Below are positions 44,648 through 52,321 of a stretch of DNA of 58,042 bases, piece after piece. The translations under genes and the position numbers were made by a program. Source of the stretch: CAVQRC01 sp963715045 (lineage in GTDB: Bacteria > Planctomycetota > Planctomycetia > Pirellulales > Lacipirellulaceae); contig CAVQRC010000037.1 in the NCBI GenBank assembly GCA_963715045.1, forward strand, positions 1 through 58,042. The letters run 5' to 3'. The stretch's first letter is position 1, and every line of letters begins with the position of its first letter. The notes under the pieces are model-generated. The model saw only the letters and a program-made list of their open reading frames with translations, did no database searches and was not told the origin of the DNA.

Positions 44648-46438
44648 ATGGGACAGGTACCGCGAAAGAGACGCAGACGAACCAGCCACCTCAAAGACGT
44701 TCCGCAAAGTCGCGAGTTGCGGGAAACGATACGCGGCCGTTCCGTCCAGATCGCCGCACGCCTGGACAAGACCCATCCACTCGGGAAGGAAGAGATGGAG
44801 TCCGTGGCTCGGCGTCTGCTGAAGGATCTCAATCTGCCGGAAGGATACGTCGGCTGGACGATGGTCATGCTCGCGTCGGAGTTCTGGCGTGACCAGGTGG
44901 CGGCAACGCCCCCGGAGCGACGCCTGTTGCTGCTGCCCCATTGCCTCAAGCACGCCGAAGGGTGCCCGGCCGACTACGACGAGTTCGGCCTCGACTGCCG
45001 CAGTTGTGGCGCGTGCCGAATTGCGGATTTTCGCGGCGAAGCGGAACAACTGGGATACAAAGTTCTCGTCGCTGAGGGCTCTCCGATCGTCCTGAAAATT
45101 ATCATCGGAGGATACGTCGATGCCATTCTGGGTGTCGCGTGCCTCAATGTGCTCGAGAAAGCGATCGACAAGATCCTCCTGGCCGGCATTCCCTGCATGG
45201 CCGTTCCACTGCTGAGCAGCGATTGCCGAAATACATCGGTCGACGAAGACTGGGTCGCCGACATGATTCGGGTCCGGCAGGAGACTCCGTCGGCCAAAAC
45301 GCAGACCTACATGCACTTGATGCGGGCTGCGGGCAACATGTTCACTCCGGACGCAATCCATCGGCTGGCTCCGCGCGTACGGGGCCAGAAATGGTTGACT
45401 GACCCGTCCGACGATGGGAATGGTTCCATCGATCCCATCGCCGCCACCGAGGCGATCGCGTACGACTTCCTGATCAAGGGGGGAAAGCATTCTCGTCCGT
45501 TCATCACTCTGGCAGCTTATGACGCGATGCGGGGCGGTGCCTGCACTGCCGCCGATGGTCAAGAGCGAGTCGCGGAACTGCCGGATGCGATCCTCCGCAC
45601 CGCGCTCTCGATCGAGACGTTCCACAAAGCATCTCTCGTCCACGACGACATCGAAGACGACGATTCCTTCCGCTACGGTGACGCGACGATCCACCGTGCC
45701 TTCGGCATGCCGACTGCAATCAACGTTGGCGACTACCTGATTGGGATGGGCTACCGTCTCGTCAGCCGAGATGTTAATCAGCTTGGAGCCGACGTCGCCG
45801 CCGACATCCTCGACCGCCTCGCTGACGCGCACATTCGGCTTTCCGAGGGACAGGGCGCTGAACTCATGTGGCGAGACGCCCGCGACAAACGGCTCACGCC
45901 GATCGACGCGTTGAAGATCTACGCACTCAAGACGGCCCCCGCCTTCGAAGCCGCCTTGTTTGCCGGCGTTCGTCTGGCCGGATCGGCCGACAGCTATGCC
46001 GAACCGATCAGGTCCCTGGCCAAACACCTTGGAATCGCGTTTCAGATCCTCAACGACCTGGGGGATTGGCAGGGAGACCAGGACAACAAGCTGTCCGCCG
46101 GTGGCGATGTGCTCGGCGGACGACCGACGATCCTCTGGGCGCTTGCCCTCGACACTCTCGAGGAGGACGATCAAGAGAAGCTGACCAGCCTGATTGCGGA
46201 ACAGGACGATTCCGCATCGCGTCTCGCGAGCGTGCGACGACTCTACCAGAAGGCGGACGTTTTCAACAAAGCGTACCGGCTGGTCGACAAATACCAGGAG
46301 CGAGCCGAGGAGGTTGCCGACGCCTTCGAACCCCAAGAACTTCGTCGCTTGAGCTACTACCTGATCGATACGATTCTGCAGCGGTCGGAGCCAGCCGGTG
46401 AGCCTGCCGTGATGATGCCGTCTCTCGGTGAGAATTGA
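44648..46438 (+). CDS. DUF116-polyprenyl diphosphate synthase fusion
   Basis: The product is 596 residues with two parts. Residues about 60-220 look like a DUF116 domain: LLPHCLKHAEGCPADYD, DCRSCGACRIADF, LGYKVLVAEGSPIVLKII and ILGVACLNVLEKAI, with a Cys set fit to bind an Fe-S cluster or metal. Residues about 255-570 form a trans-isoprenyl diphosphate synthase: GGKHSRPFITLAAYDA, the first Asp-rich motif LVHDDIEDDD (about 331), GDYLIGMGYRLVS, and the second motif region ILNDLGDWQGDQDN (about 466), where NDLGD replaces DDxxD. The family makes geranylgeranyl or longer diphosphates. Joining DUF116 to it is unusual and suggests a redox or metal-linked role. Confidence 0.88.
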   Translation: MGQVPRKRRRRTSHLKDVPQSRELRETIRGRSVQIAARLDKTHPLGKEEMESVARRLLKDLNLPEGYVGWTMVMLASEFWRDQVAATPPERRLLLLPHCLKHAEGCPADYDEFGLDCRSCGACRIADFRGEAEQLGYKVLVAEGSPIVLKIIIGGYVDAILGVACLNVLEKAIDKILLAGIPCMAVPLLSSDCRNTSVDEDWVADMIRVRQETPSAKTQTYMHLMRAAGNMFTPDAIHRLAPRVRGQKWLTDPSDDGNGSIDPIAATEAIAYDFLIKGGKHSRPFITLAAYDAMRGGACTAADGQERVAELPDAILRTALSIETFHKASLVHDDIEDDDSFRYGDATIHRAFGMPTAINVGDYLIGMGYRLVSRDVNQLGADVAADILDRLADAHIRLSEGQGAELMWRDARDKRLTPIDALKIYALKTAPAFEAALFAGVRLAGSADSYAEPIRSLAKHLGIAFQILNDLGDWQGDQDNKLSAGGDVLGGRPTILWALALDTLEEDDQEKLTSLIAEQDDSASRLASVRRLYQKADVFNKAYRLVDKYQERAEEVADAFEPQELRRLSYYLIDTILQRSEPAGEPAVMMPSLGEN

Positions 46439-46561
46439 CCCTCGGACGGCGAACCGGGTTTCTGGCGAATCGGAGAGTGTCGCTGCGGACCTTTCAGACG
46501 GCGGTCCATCCTGTACCAGCTTCCCCCACAGTAGCCGCCTTCGCCCGCGAATCAGATTCTC

Positions 46562-47116
46562 ATGACGAATCCAAGTCCTTCGTCGTCACAATTGCTCGAA
46601 GACCTCATCGCCCCGTTCTTTGCGTCCGTCGCAGAGTTCGCCGCGATGACCCCGGTCATGGCAACTGAAATGCCGCGTCCTTACCAGGCGCTGCTCGCCC
46701 ATCAGGACCACATGACCGTGACGGTAGAAGCCTTTCACGACAGCCTGGTCAACGTTGAAGTACTCGCCGTCCGCCGTGACGCAGACCGGTATACGCGCAA
46801 GATCCTGCTCACCCGCCAGAGCGACGGCAAGGCGGTGCAGTTTGGAATCGTGCATATCGACCTTGGTAGGGTTTCACCCGAGGTTCGTGGGCAGATTCTG
46901 AACCATGCGATGCCGCTGGGTCGGATCCTGATTCGCAACTACGAGCTCCGTCAGGTAAAGCTCGAGCAGTTGTACCGCGTCGAACCGGGCGAAATGCTGA
47001 GGCACTACCTCGACATGCCGGCTGCCAGCAGGACTTTCGGCCGCACCGCGCGGATTGTGGTTGACCATCAGGACGCCGTGGAACTGCTCGAGATCGTGGC
47101 CCCGCTGGGGGAGTAG
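46562..47116 (+). CDS. Chorismate-lyase-like protein
   Basis: The product is 184 residues, soluble, without a signal peptide. The layout fits the chorismate lyase (UbiC/UTRA-type) fold: PYQALLAHQDHMTVTVEAFH, RYTRKILLTRQSDGKAVQFG, MPLGRILIRNYELRQVKLEQ and LDMPAASRTFGRTARIVVDH. The family removes pyruvate from chorismate to give 4-hydroxybenzoate. In this context it might supply an aromatic acid to the terpenoid cluster or a menaquinone-like product. The family match is by pattern, without an alignment. It lies between the polyprenyl synthetase fusion and the flavin halogenase-like gene. Confidence 0.65.
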   Translation: MTNPSPSSSQLLEDLIAPFFASVAEFAAMTPVMATEMPRPYQALLAHQDHMTVTVEAFHDSLVNVEVLAVRRDADRYTRKILLTRQSDGKAVQFGIVHIDLGRVSPEVRGQILNHAMPLGRILIRNYELRQVKLEQLYRVEPGEMLRHYLDMPAASRTFGRTARIVVDHQDAVELLEIVAPLGE

Positions 47117-47122
47117 GTGTGA

Positions 47123-47236
47123 GGGGTTGGTGGGTCTGTGGGTTTGTGGGTTCGTGGGTTTGTGGGTTTGTGGGTTTGTGGGTTTGTGGGTTTGTGGGTT
47201 GTGGGTTGTGGGTTGGTGGGTTGGTGGGTTGGTGGG
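47123..47236 (+). repeat. G-rich tandem octamer array
   Basis: About 14 units of GGGTTTGT, GGGTTGT and GGGTTGGT type in a row. It starts just after the chorismate-lyase-like stop codon. The plus strand can form G-quadruplexes (many runs of GGG spaced by 4-5 bases). Confidence 0.9.
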
Positions 47237-47377
47237 CCGACTTCCTGATGGCTTGGGGAAGGTCTCCCGTAAGAGTGACCGCCCGTGACAGACCTCATGA
47301 ACATCGTCTACGCGGATCCGACCTGTGAATTCGCCACACTTTCCCTCACATCCCGCCCGCCTATAGTGGTTGTTAGA

Positions 47378-47435
47378 AACCCCTACTAACCAACTCACAC
47401 AACCCACAAACCCACAAACCTACAAACCCACAACC
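47378..47435 (-). repeat. C-rich array inverted to the G-rich array
   Basis: ACCCACAA/ACCTACAA-type units ending three bases before the ATG at 47439. The complementary strand carries the same GGGTTTGT-type motif as 47123-47236, so the two arrays are inverted around a 141-bp spacer. It forms the leader of the halogenase-like gene. TATAGT at 47362-47367 could be its -10 box. Confidence 0.85.
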
Positions 47436-47438
47436 TCC

Positions 47439-48687
47439 ATGCCCTACGACGCTCTTGTAATCGGTGGCGGACCGGCCGGATCGACGACTGCCACCCTGCT
47501 GGCCCAGGCCGGCTGCCAGACCATGCTGGTTGAGCGGGAAACTCTGCCTCGTTTCCACGTGGGTGAATCGTTGATGCCAGAGACGTACTGGACGTTCGAG
47601 CGACTGGGAATCCTGGATAAACTCAGCGGCAGCCGCTGCCCGACCAAAGTTGGCGTACAGTTCGTATCCAGCGACGGCCGCGAATCGGCTCCCTTCTTCT
47701 TTCGCGATCACGATGATCGAGCGTGCAGTCAAACCTGGCACGTCGATCGTGGCGAGTTCGACAAGATGATGTTCGACAACGCCGCCGAGAAGGGCGCGGT
47801 GTGCCTTGATGGCACGCGGGTGATCGACCTCGAACTCGCCGCGGAGCAGGGTGGGCTGAACCGCGCAACGCTGGTCTCTTCTCGCAGCTGAAGTCCCGCG
47901 ACAGGTCGAGGCCCGAGTCGTCGTCGACGCCACGGGGCAGCAATCGATGATTGCCAACAAGCTGGGTCTGAAAACGGTCAATCCAGACCTCAAGAAGGCG
48001 GCTGTCTGGGGCTACTACGAGAATGCGGAACGGGACGAAGCAGGTGGCGGCGTCAAAACGATCATTCTGCAAACCGAATCCAAGCAGGCATGGTTCTGGT
48101 ACATTCCGCTGGCCAACAATCTTACAAGTGTGGGCGTCGTCGCTGATCGGGACTATCTGCTGAAGGGTCGAGGCTCGACGGAAGCAGTTTTCGACGAGGA
48201 ACTGGCGATGTGTCCGGCCGTCGCCCGCAGGGTCAAGGACGCATCGCGACGACCCGAACTCCACGTTGCCCGCGAGTTCTCTTACACGACCAGTCGCTCG
48301 GCCGGCGATGGTTGGGTGCTGGTCGGCGACGCCTGGGGGTTTATCGATCCGATCTATTCGTCAGGGGTCTATTTCGCCACCAAAAGTGGAGAATTGGCGG
48401 CCGACGCAGTGATCGAGGGCTTCGCGAAGAATGACCTCTCCGCGGCCCAATTGGGAAAGTGGGAGCCCGAGTTTCGCGCCGCAACCGGATTGATCCGCAA
48501 ACTCGTGATGGCCTTCTACAGCAATGCGTTTCGGGTGGGCAGATTTGTTCGCCAGCACCCCGAACATCAGGGGCGTCTGACCGATCTGCTGATCGGGCGA
48601 ATCTTCAGTCCGGACGTGGGTCGGATCTTCGACGACCTCGAACCCTGGCTGGCGGACGCACAAAAGCGAGAACAATCACTCGTCTAG
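47439..48687 (+). CDS. Flavin-dependent halogenase/oxidoreductase (one frame break)
   Basis: About 415 residues. The first frame has the FAD-binding ALVIGGGPAGSTTATLLAQA (about residues 5-24) and RFHVGESLMPETYWTFERLG. After a single extra base near 47885 the second frame continues with VEARVVVDATGQQSMIANKL, then WFWYIPLANNLTSVGVV (about 218). WFWYIP fits the WxWxIP motif of flavin-dependent halogenases. GDAWGFIDPIYSSGVYFATK (about 296) is the second FAD motif. Related proteins without halogenase activity also exist, so the reaction (halogenation or FAD-dependent reduction of an aromatic or prenyl chain) is open. It is last in the cluster. Confidence 0.85.
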
Positions 48688-49014
48688 CCCGTCATCACGA
48701 CGAAATCCAAACCGCCGCCGAAGTGGGGCGTTTTGGCATCAAACAAGTGCCCTCTGGCGACCCAACTGGGTCCGAATCGACCCGTTCTTCCGCCACGCCC
48801 GAAAAGTCGACAAGGCATGCAAGTCCTTGCATGGCAACGCTTCGGACTTAATCGACAGAGGCCTTCCCCCGAGTGGCACGACGATTGCACAAACGAGTCT
48901 CATCGTTCGCCGAGTCGACCCCTTTCCGGCCGCCTGCCTGCGGCCGCTTGGCGAACAGTCCTGGGTGGCTTCCCCATCGCCAGTTGGCCTTTCCACCCAG
49001 AGCTCACCAGAACG

Positions 49015-49052
49015 AACCGCAGGTGCCTCCCCAGCACCTGCGGTTTTCTTTT
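49015..49052 (+). terminator. Strong Rho-independent terminator
   Basis: The perfect 12-bp stem AACCGCAGGTGC/GCACCTGCGGTT (49015-49026 with 49034-49045) has a 7-nt loop and is followed by TTCTTTT. It is 328 bp past the halogenase stop, so either the cluster transcript has a long 3' end or a small RNA ends here. Confidence 0.85.
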
Positions 49053-49082
49053 GGAGGCATCGTCCCCCCGCCACCGGCCACC

Positions 49083-49138
49083 ATCCTGCTCCTGCTCCTG
49101 CTCCTGCTCGTGCTTCTGCTCCTGCTCAGGCTCGCTGG
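49083..49138 (+). repeat. CTCCTG-type microsatellite
   Basis: About nine hexamer units of CTCCTG with variants (CTCGTG, CTTCTG, CTCAGG). It lies in non-coding sequence after the terminator. Confidence 0.8.
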
Positions 49139-49174
49139 CCGGTGCTCGTAATCGTAATCATGCTGGCAGCGAAG

Positions 49175-49325
49175 TGGTACTCGTACTCGTACCGATCGAG
49201 CGGCGGCGGCGACGGTCAGTCCTGCAATCGCTGGAAGGAGACGAGCCGACCGAGTACAACCCTGCGCCTGAGCTCGAGTACGAGTACGAGCCGAGTACGA
49301 GCACGAGCACGAGCACGAGCAGGAA
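49175..49325 (+). repeat. TACTCG/CGAGTA-type imperfect repeat region
   Basis: GTACTCGTACTCGTACC at 49175-49192 and CGAGTACGAGTACGAG then CGAGTACGAGCACGAGCA at about 49274-49322 are complementary in type, forming an inverted array with a 75-bp centre. It could form a large hairpin. Confidence 0.7.
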
Positions 49326-49475
49326 CCTGGTCGGTGCGCGGCGATCCAAGTATCCTTGCCGAACACGCATGTCATGCAGCGAGTTGCGACCGCAAAACGC
49401 CTGTCACTGAGTCATCCGCGTTAGAATGAAGTTCCAGCTCACGTGCTGCTAGTTCACCTTCATCCCCCCCGCCCC

Positions 49476-50414
49476 ATGCCCCGTTCTCGTGTCATCGGCG
49501 TCGCGTTACTTGCGGCACTCCTACTCGCAGCCCACAGTCGGGCGTCGACTTTCGTCGATGTGACTGCGATCGCGGGGCTCAATCATCTGCAGTACGACCT
49601 TCCTGATCCGCCTACCGAACGTGACTTCCAGACCTATCTGACCGGCGGCGCAGCAGCAGCCGACTATAACCGGGACGGCTGGGTCGATCTCTACTTCACG
49701 CGCCTCGATGGCCCCGATCTTCTCTACCGCAACCGGGGTGATGGAACCTTCGAAGAGGTGACCGCTTCGGCGTTCGCCCCTGGCCAACTTTCCTCGGTGC
49801 AGTCGAGTGGGGCCGCATTCGGCGACATCGACAACGATGGTGATGCCGATCTGTATGTCACGAGTATCAAGTCCAACAGGTACCACCTGTTCGTCAACGA
49901 TGGCGCCGGCCGCTTCCGTGAGGAAGCCGTCGCCCGCGGCGCTGCGATAAGAGGCGACGATCCGCACTTCGGGTTCAGTGCCAGCTTCGGCGACTACGAT
50001 CGCGACGGTTTTCTCGACCTGCATACGACCGAATGGCGGTTGACTCTCCAGAACCCGACCAATGCTCCCGGCAACGCCCGGCTGCTTCGCAATCGGGGAG
50101 TCGCTGGTCCGGGTACGTTCGACGACGTCACCCAGGCAGCCGGCGTGGGTCTCGATGACTTGGAGTCGTTCAGCTTCGTGGCAGACTCCCAGTCATTCGC
50201 CTCGCGGTTCTCGGACCTCGACCGCGATGGGCATCCCGACCTGGCGATTGCCGGCGACCACGGCACGAGTCGACTGTTCTTTAACAACGGGCACCTGTTC
50301 GACATCGCCGCAAATCAGCGGCTGGCCGTCCGCGAGATCCCCGCCCCGATGACACTTGGGATCGCCGCAACCCTGTTGCTGATCGGCGGATTTCACCGCA
50401 GATCCAAGAACTGA
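49476..50414 (+). CDS. FG-GAP/VCBS-repeat secreted protein with PAP-variant PEP-CTERM
   Basis: The product is 312 residues. A signal peptide (MPRSRVIGVALLAALLLAAH) precedes about six FG-GAP/VCBS-like repeats with calcium-binding loops (DYNRDGWVDLYFTRLDG, GDIDNDGDADLYVTS, GDYDRDGFLDLHTTE, SDLDRDGHPDLAIAGDHG), a partial beta-propeller. The C-terminus IPAPMTLGIAATLLLIGG then FHRRSKN is a PEP-CTERM-type anchor with PAP in place of PEP. It is extracellular and Ca-dependent. The first repeats have the DxDxDG pattern of bacterial cell-surface adhesins and integrin-like proteins. The ligand is unknown. Confidence 0.87.
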   Translation: MPRSRVIGVALLAALLLAAHSRASTFVDVTAIAGLNHLQYDLPDPPTERDFQTYLTGGAAAADYNRDGWVDLYFTRLDGPDLLYRNRGDGTFEEVTASAFAPGQLSSVQSSGAAFGDIDNDGDADLYVTSIKSNRYHLFVNDGAGRFREEAVARGAAIRGDDPHFGFSASFGDYDRDGFLDLHTTEWRLTLQNPTNAPGNARLLRNRGVAGPGTFDDVTQAAGVGLDDLESFSFVADSQSFASRFSDLDRDGHPDLAIAGDHGTSRLFFNNGHLFDIAANQRLAVREIPAPMTLGIAATLLLIGGFHRRSKN

Positions 50415-50504
50415 GCTTCGCCAGGGCATTACCCGCTCCCCTCGGCCGCGTGGATTGTTAGAATCGGACCCTTCGTCCTCGCCTGTGCCGTCGATTGGAG
50501 TGCC

Positions 50505-50741
50505 ATGAAATACGTGGTTTGGCTGTTGGTTCTGATCCTGCTGGTCGCTCACCAGGACAACTGGCTGTGGGACGACGGGCAGTTGGTCTTGGGTTTCATC
50601 CCGGTCGGGCTGTTCTATCACGCCTGCATCTCGCTGGCGGCCGGATGCGTGTGGTTCATGGCGACGAAGTTCTGCTGGCCCAACGAACTGGACGACCTGG
50701 AGCGATCCGAGTCGGCCTCTGACCTGGGAGAGCCGCGATGA
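50505..50741 (+). CDS. DUF3311 small membrane protein
   Basis: The product is 78 residues with two transmembrane helices (VVWLLVLILLVAHQDNWLW and GFIPVGLFYHACISLAAGCV). It has the DUF3311 hallmark spacing of a short hydrophilic loop (WDDGQLVLG) between helices. DUF3311 genes commonly sit directly upstream of sodium/solute symporter genes and are thought to be accessory subunits. Here its stop overlaps the symporter start by 4 bp (50738-50741), which supports a two-subunit transporter. Confidence 0.88.
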   Translation: MKYVVWLLVLILLVAHQDNWLWDDGQLVLGFIPVGLFYHACISLAAGCVWFMATKFCWPNELDDLERSESASDLGEPR

Positions 50742-52321
50742 CGCAGCTGTGGATTATCGCCGGCTACCTCGCGATTCTGCTCGTGCTCGGCGTGGGTGCG
50801 AACCGCATGTTTCGCGGCACGGAATCGGATTACGTGCTCGCCAGTCGAAGTATCGGGCCATTTCTGCTGTTGATGTCGTTGTTCGGGACGACCATGACCG
50901 CATTTGCCCTGGTCGGTTCGTCGGGCGAGGCCTTCGAGGAGGGAATCGGCGTCTACGGAATGCTGGCGTCTTCGAGCGGCATTATCCATTCCCTGTGTTT
51001 CTTCGTGGTCGGCATCAAGCTGTGGTCCTTTGGCAAGAAGTACGGCTTTTCGACGCAAATCGAGTTCTTCCGAGATCGTCTGGAATGCGACTGGATCGGA
51101 CTGTTGTTGTTTCCGATCCTGGTGGGGCTCGTGATCCCGTACCTGCTGATCGGCGTGATCGCCAGCGGGGGTGTCATCCAGGCGATGACCGCCGGCGCGT
51201 TTCCGGACGTCGCCGCCTTTGCGACCGACATCAAAGCGACCTCGGGCGGCGTACCACCCTGGCTCGGATCGCTGGTCGTGTGCGGCGTCGTGCTGACGTA
51301 CGTGTTCTTCGGTGGCATGCGGGGAACGGCCTGGGCCAACGCGATGCAGACCATCGTGTTCATGATTCTCGGCATCGTCACGTTCGTGGTGATTGCCAAC
51401 AACCTCGGCAAGCAGGAAGGATTCTTCGACAGTCTGCGAAAGCTTGGCCAGGCGATCCCCGAAAACAAAGCCACGCGGATTGAAATGTCGAAGACGAAAT
51501 TCTTTACCTATCTCCTCATACCGCTCTCGGTCGGAATGTTTCCGCACCTGTTTCAACACTGGCTCACCGCCCGCAGCGCTCGATCGTTCAAGCTCCCGAT
51601 CGTCGCCCACCCGATCTTCATCATGATCGTGTGGGTCCCCTGTGTGCTCGTCGGCGTGTGGGCGACCACGTCGCTCGTTCCGGCCAAGCCGCCCCTCCCG
51701 GTGGAACCCAACAAGATTCTCGCTTTTCTCGTCAAGACACAGGCCGACGCGGTACTGGGCGGATTCCTCGCCGCAGGCATCCTCGCCGCGATCATGTCTT
51801 CGCTCGACAGCCAGTTCCTGTGCCTGGGCACGATCTTTTCCCACGACATATTCACGCATTACGCGGGCAAGAACCGCTTTACCGATCGCCAGAGGGTGTG
51901 GATCGCACGAACGTTTATTGTCTTGATCGTGGCGGTGACGTATTGGCTCAGCCTGCAGGATCGACCCAGCGTGTTCGCACTCGGGGTCTGGTGTTTCAGC
52001 GGTTTCGCGTCGCTGTTTCCGCTCGTGTTCGCCGCCGTGTATTGGCGGAAGCTCTCCAAGTGGGGTGCCGCAGCCGGAATTCTGGCCGCCGCCAGCACCT
52101 GGGGATTCTTCTTCTACAACGCCATCCAACGCTCGATTGCCCAGGGAGACTCCGAACCAATCCGCACGTTTGTCATCAGGATGCCAATCGGTGGCGAGTT
52201 TTACGAAGTCATGCCCGTCGCCCTGATCTTTGCGGCCTCGCTCGCCGCCCTCGTCCTGGTCTCGCTCGTGACTCCCTCGCCGAGCAAGCAAACGCTCAGC
52301 AAATACTTCCGTGATGCCTAG
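50738..52321 (+). CDS. Sodium:solute symporter (SSF family)
   Basis: The product is 527 residues with about 13 transmembrane helices of the sodium/solute symporter fold: QLWIIAGYLAILLVLGVGAN, SLFGTTMTAFALVGSSGEAF, GVVLTYVFFGGMRGTAWANA, FLAAGILAAIMSSLDSQFLC (the SSF hallmark with SSLDS near the sodium site) and GVWCFSGFASLFPLVFAAVY. It drives Na+-coupled uptake of an organic acid, sugar or amino acid; the substrate is not predictable. It is translationally coupled to DUF3311 upstream and overlaps the glycosyltransferase start. Confidence 0.92.
   Translation: MTQLWIIAGYLAILLVLGVGANRMFRGTESDYVLASRSIGPFLLLMSLFGTTMTAFALVGSSGEAFEEGIGVYGMLASSSGIIHSLCFFVVGIKLWSFGKKYGFSTQIEFFRDRLECDWIGLLLFPILVGLVIPYLLIGVIASGGVIQAMTAGAFPDVAAFATDIKATSGGVPPWLGSLVVCGVVLTYVFFGGMRGTAWANAMQTIVFMILGIVTFVVIANNLGKQEGFFDSLRKLGQAIPENKATRIEMSKTKFFTYLLIPLSVGMFPHLFQHWLTARSARSFKLPIVAHPIFIMIVWVPCVLVGVWATTSLVPAKPPLPVEPNKILAFLVKTQADAVLGGFLAAGILAAIMSSLDSQFLCLGTIFSHDIFTHYAGKNRFTDRQRVWIARTFIVLIVAVTYWLSLQDRPSVFALGVWCFSGFASLFPLVFAAVYWRKLSKWGAAAGILAAASTWGFFFYNAIQRSIAQGDSEPIRTFVIRMPIGGEFYEVMPVALIFAASLAALVLVSLVTPSPSKQTLSKYFRDA

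Larger units (their letters stand above)
48688..49475. other. Long intergenic region with terminator and repeats
   Basis: 788 bp with no convincing protein gene. It contains an inverted repeat CATGCAAG/CTTGCATG (48816-48833), a strong intrinsic terminator (49015-49052), CTCCTG-type repeats (49083-49138), a TACTCG-type array (49175-49325) and a TAGAAT -10-like element (49422-49427) before the FG-GAP gene. Confidence 0.6.

Noticed and set aside
44615..46336. 573-codon open frame on the minus strand
   Set aside because: Antisense to the DUF116-polyprenyl synthetase fusion; no recognisable domain.
47123..47236. Telomere or chromosome end
   Set aside because: The GGGTTTGT array looks telomere-like, but it is only about 110 bp long, lies between genes and has an inverted partner nearby.
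47123..47435. CRISPR array
   Set aside because: Units are 7-8 bp and directly adjacent, without spacers.
50618..52291. 557-codon open frame on the minus strand
   Set aside because: Antisense to the symporter; dominated by charged residues without a fold pattern.
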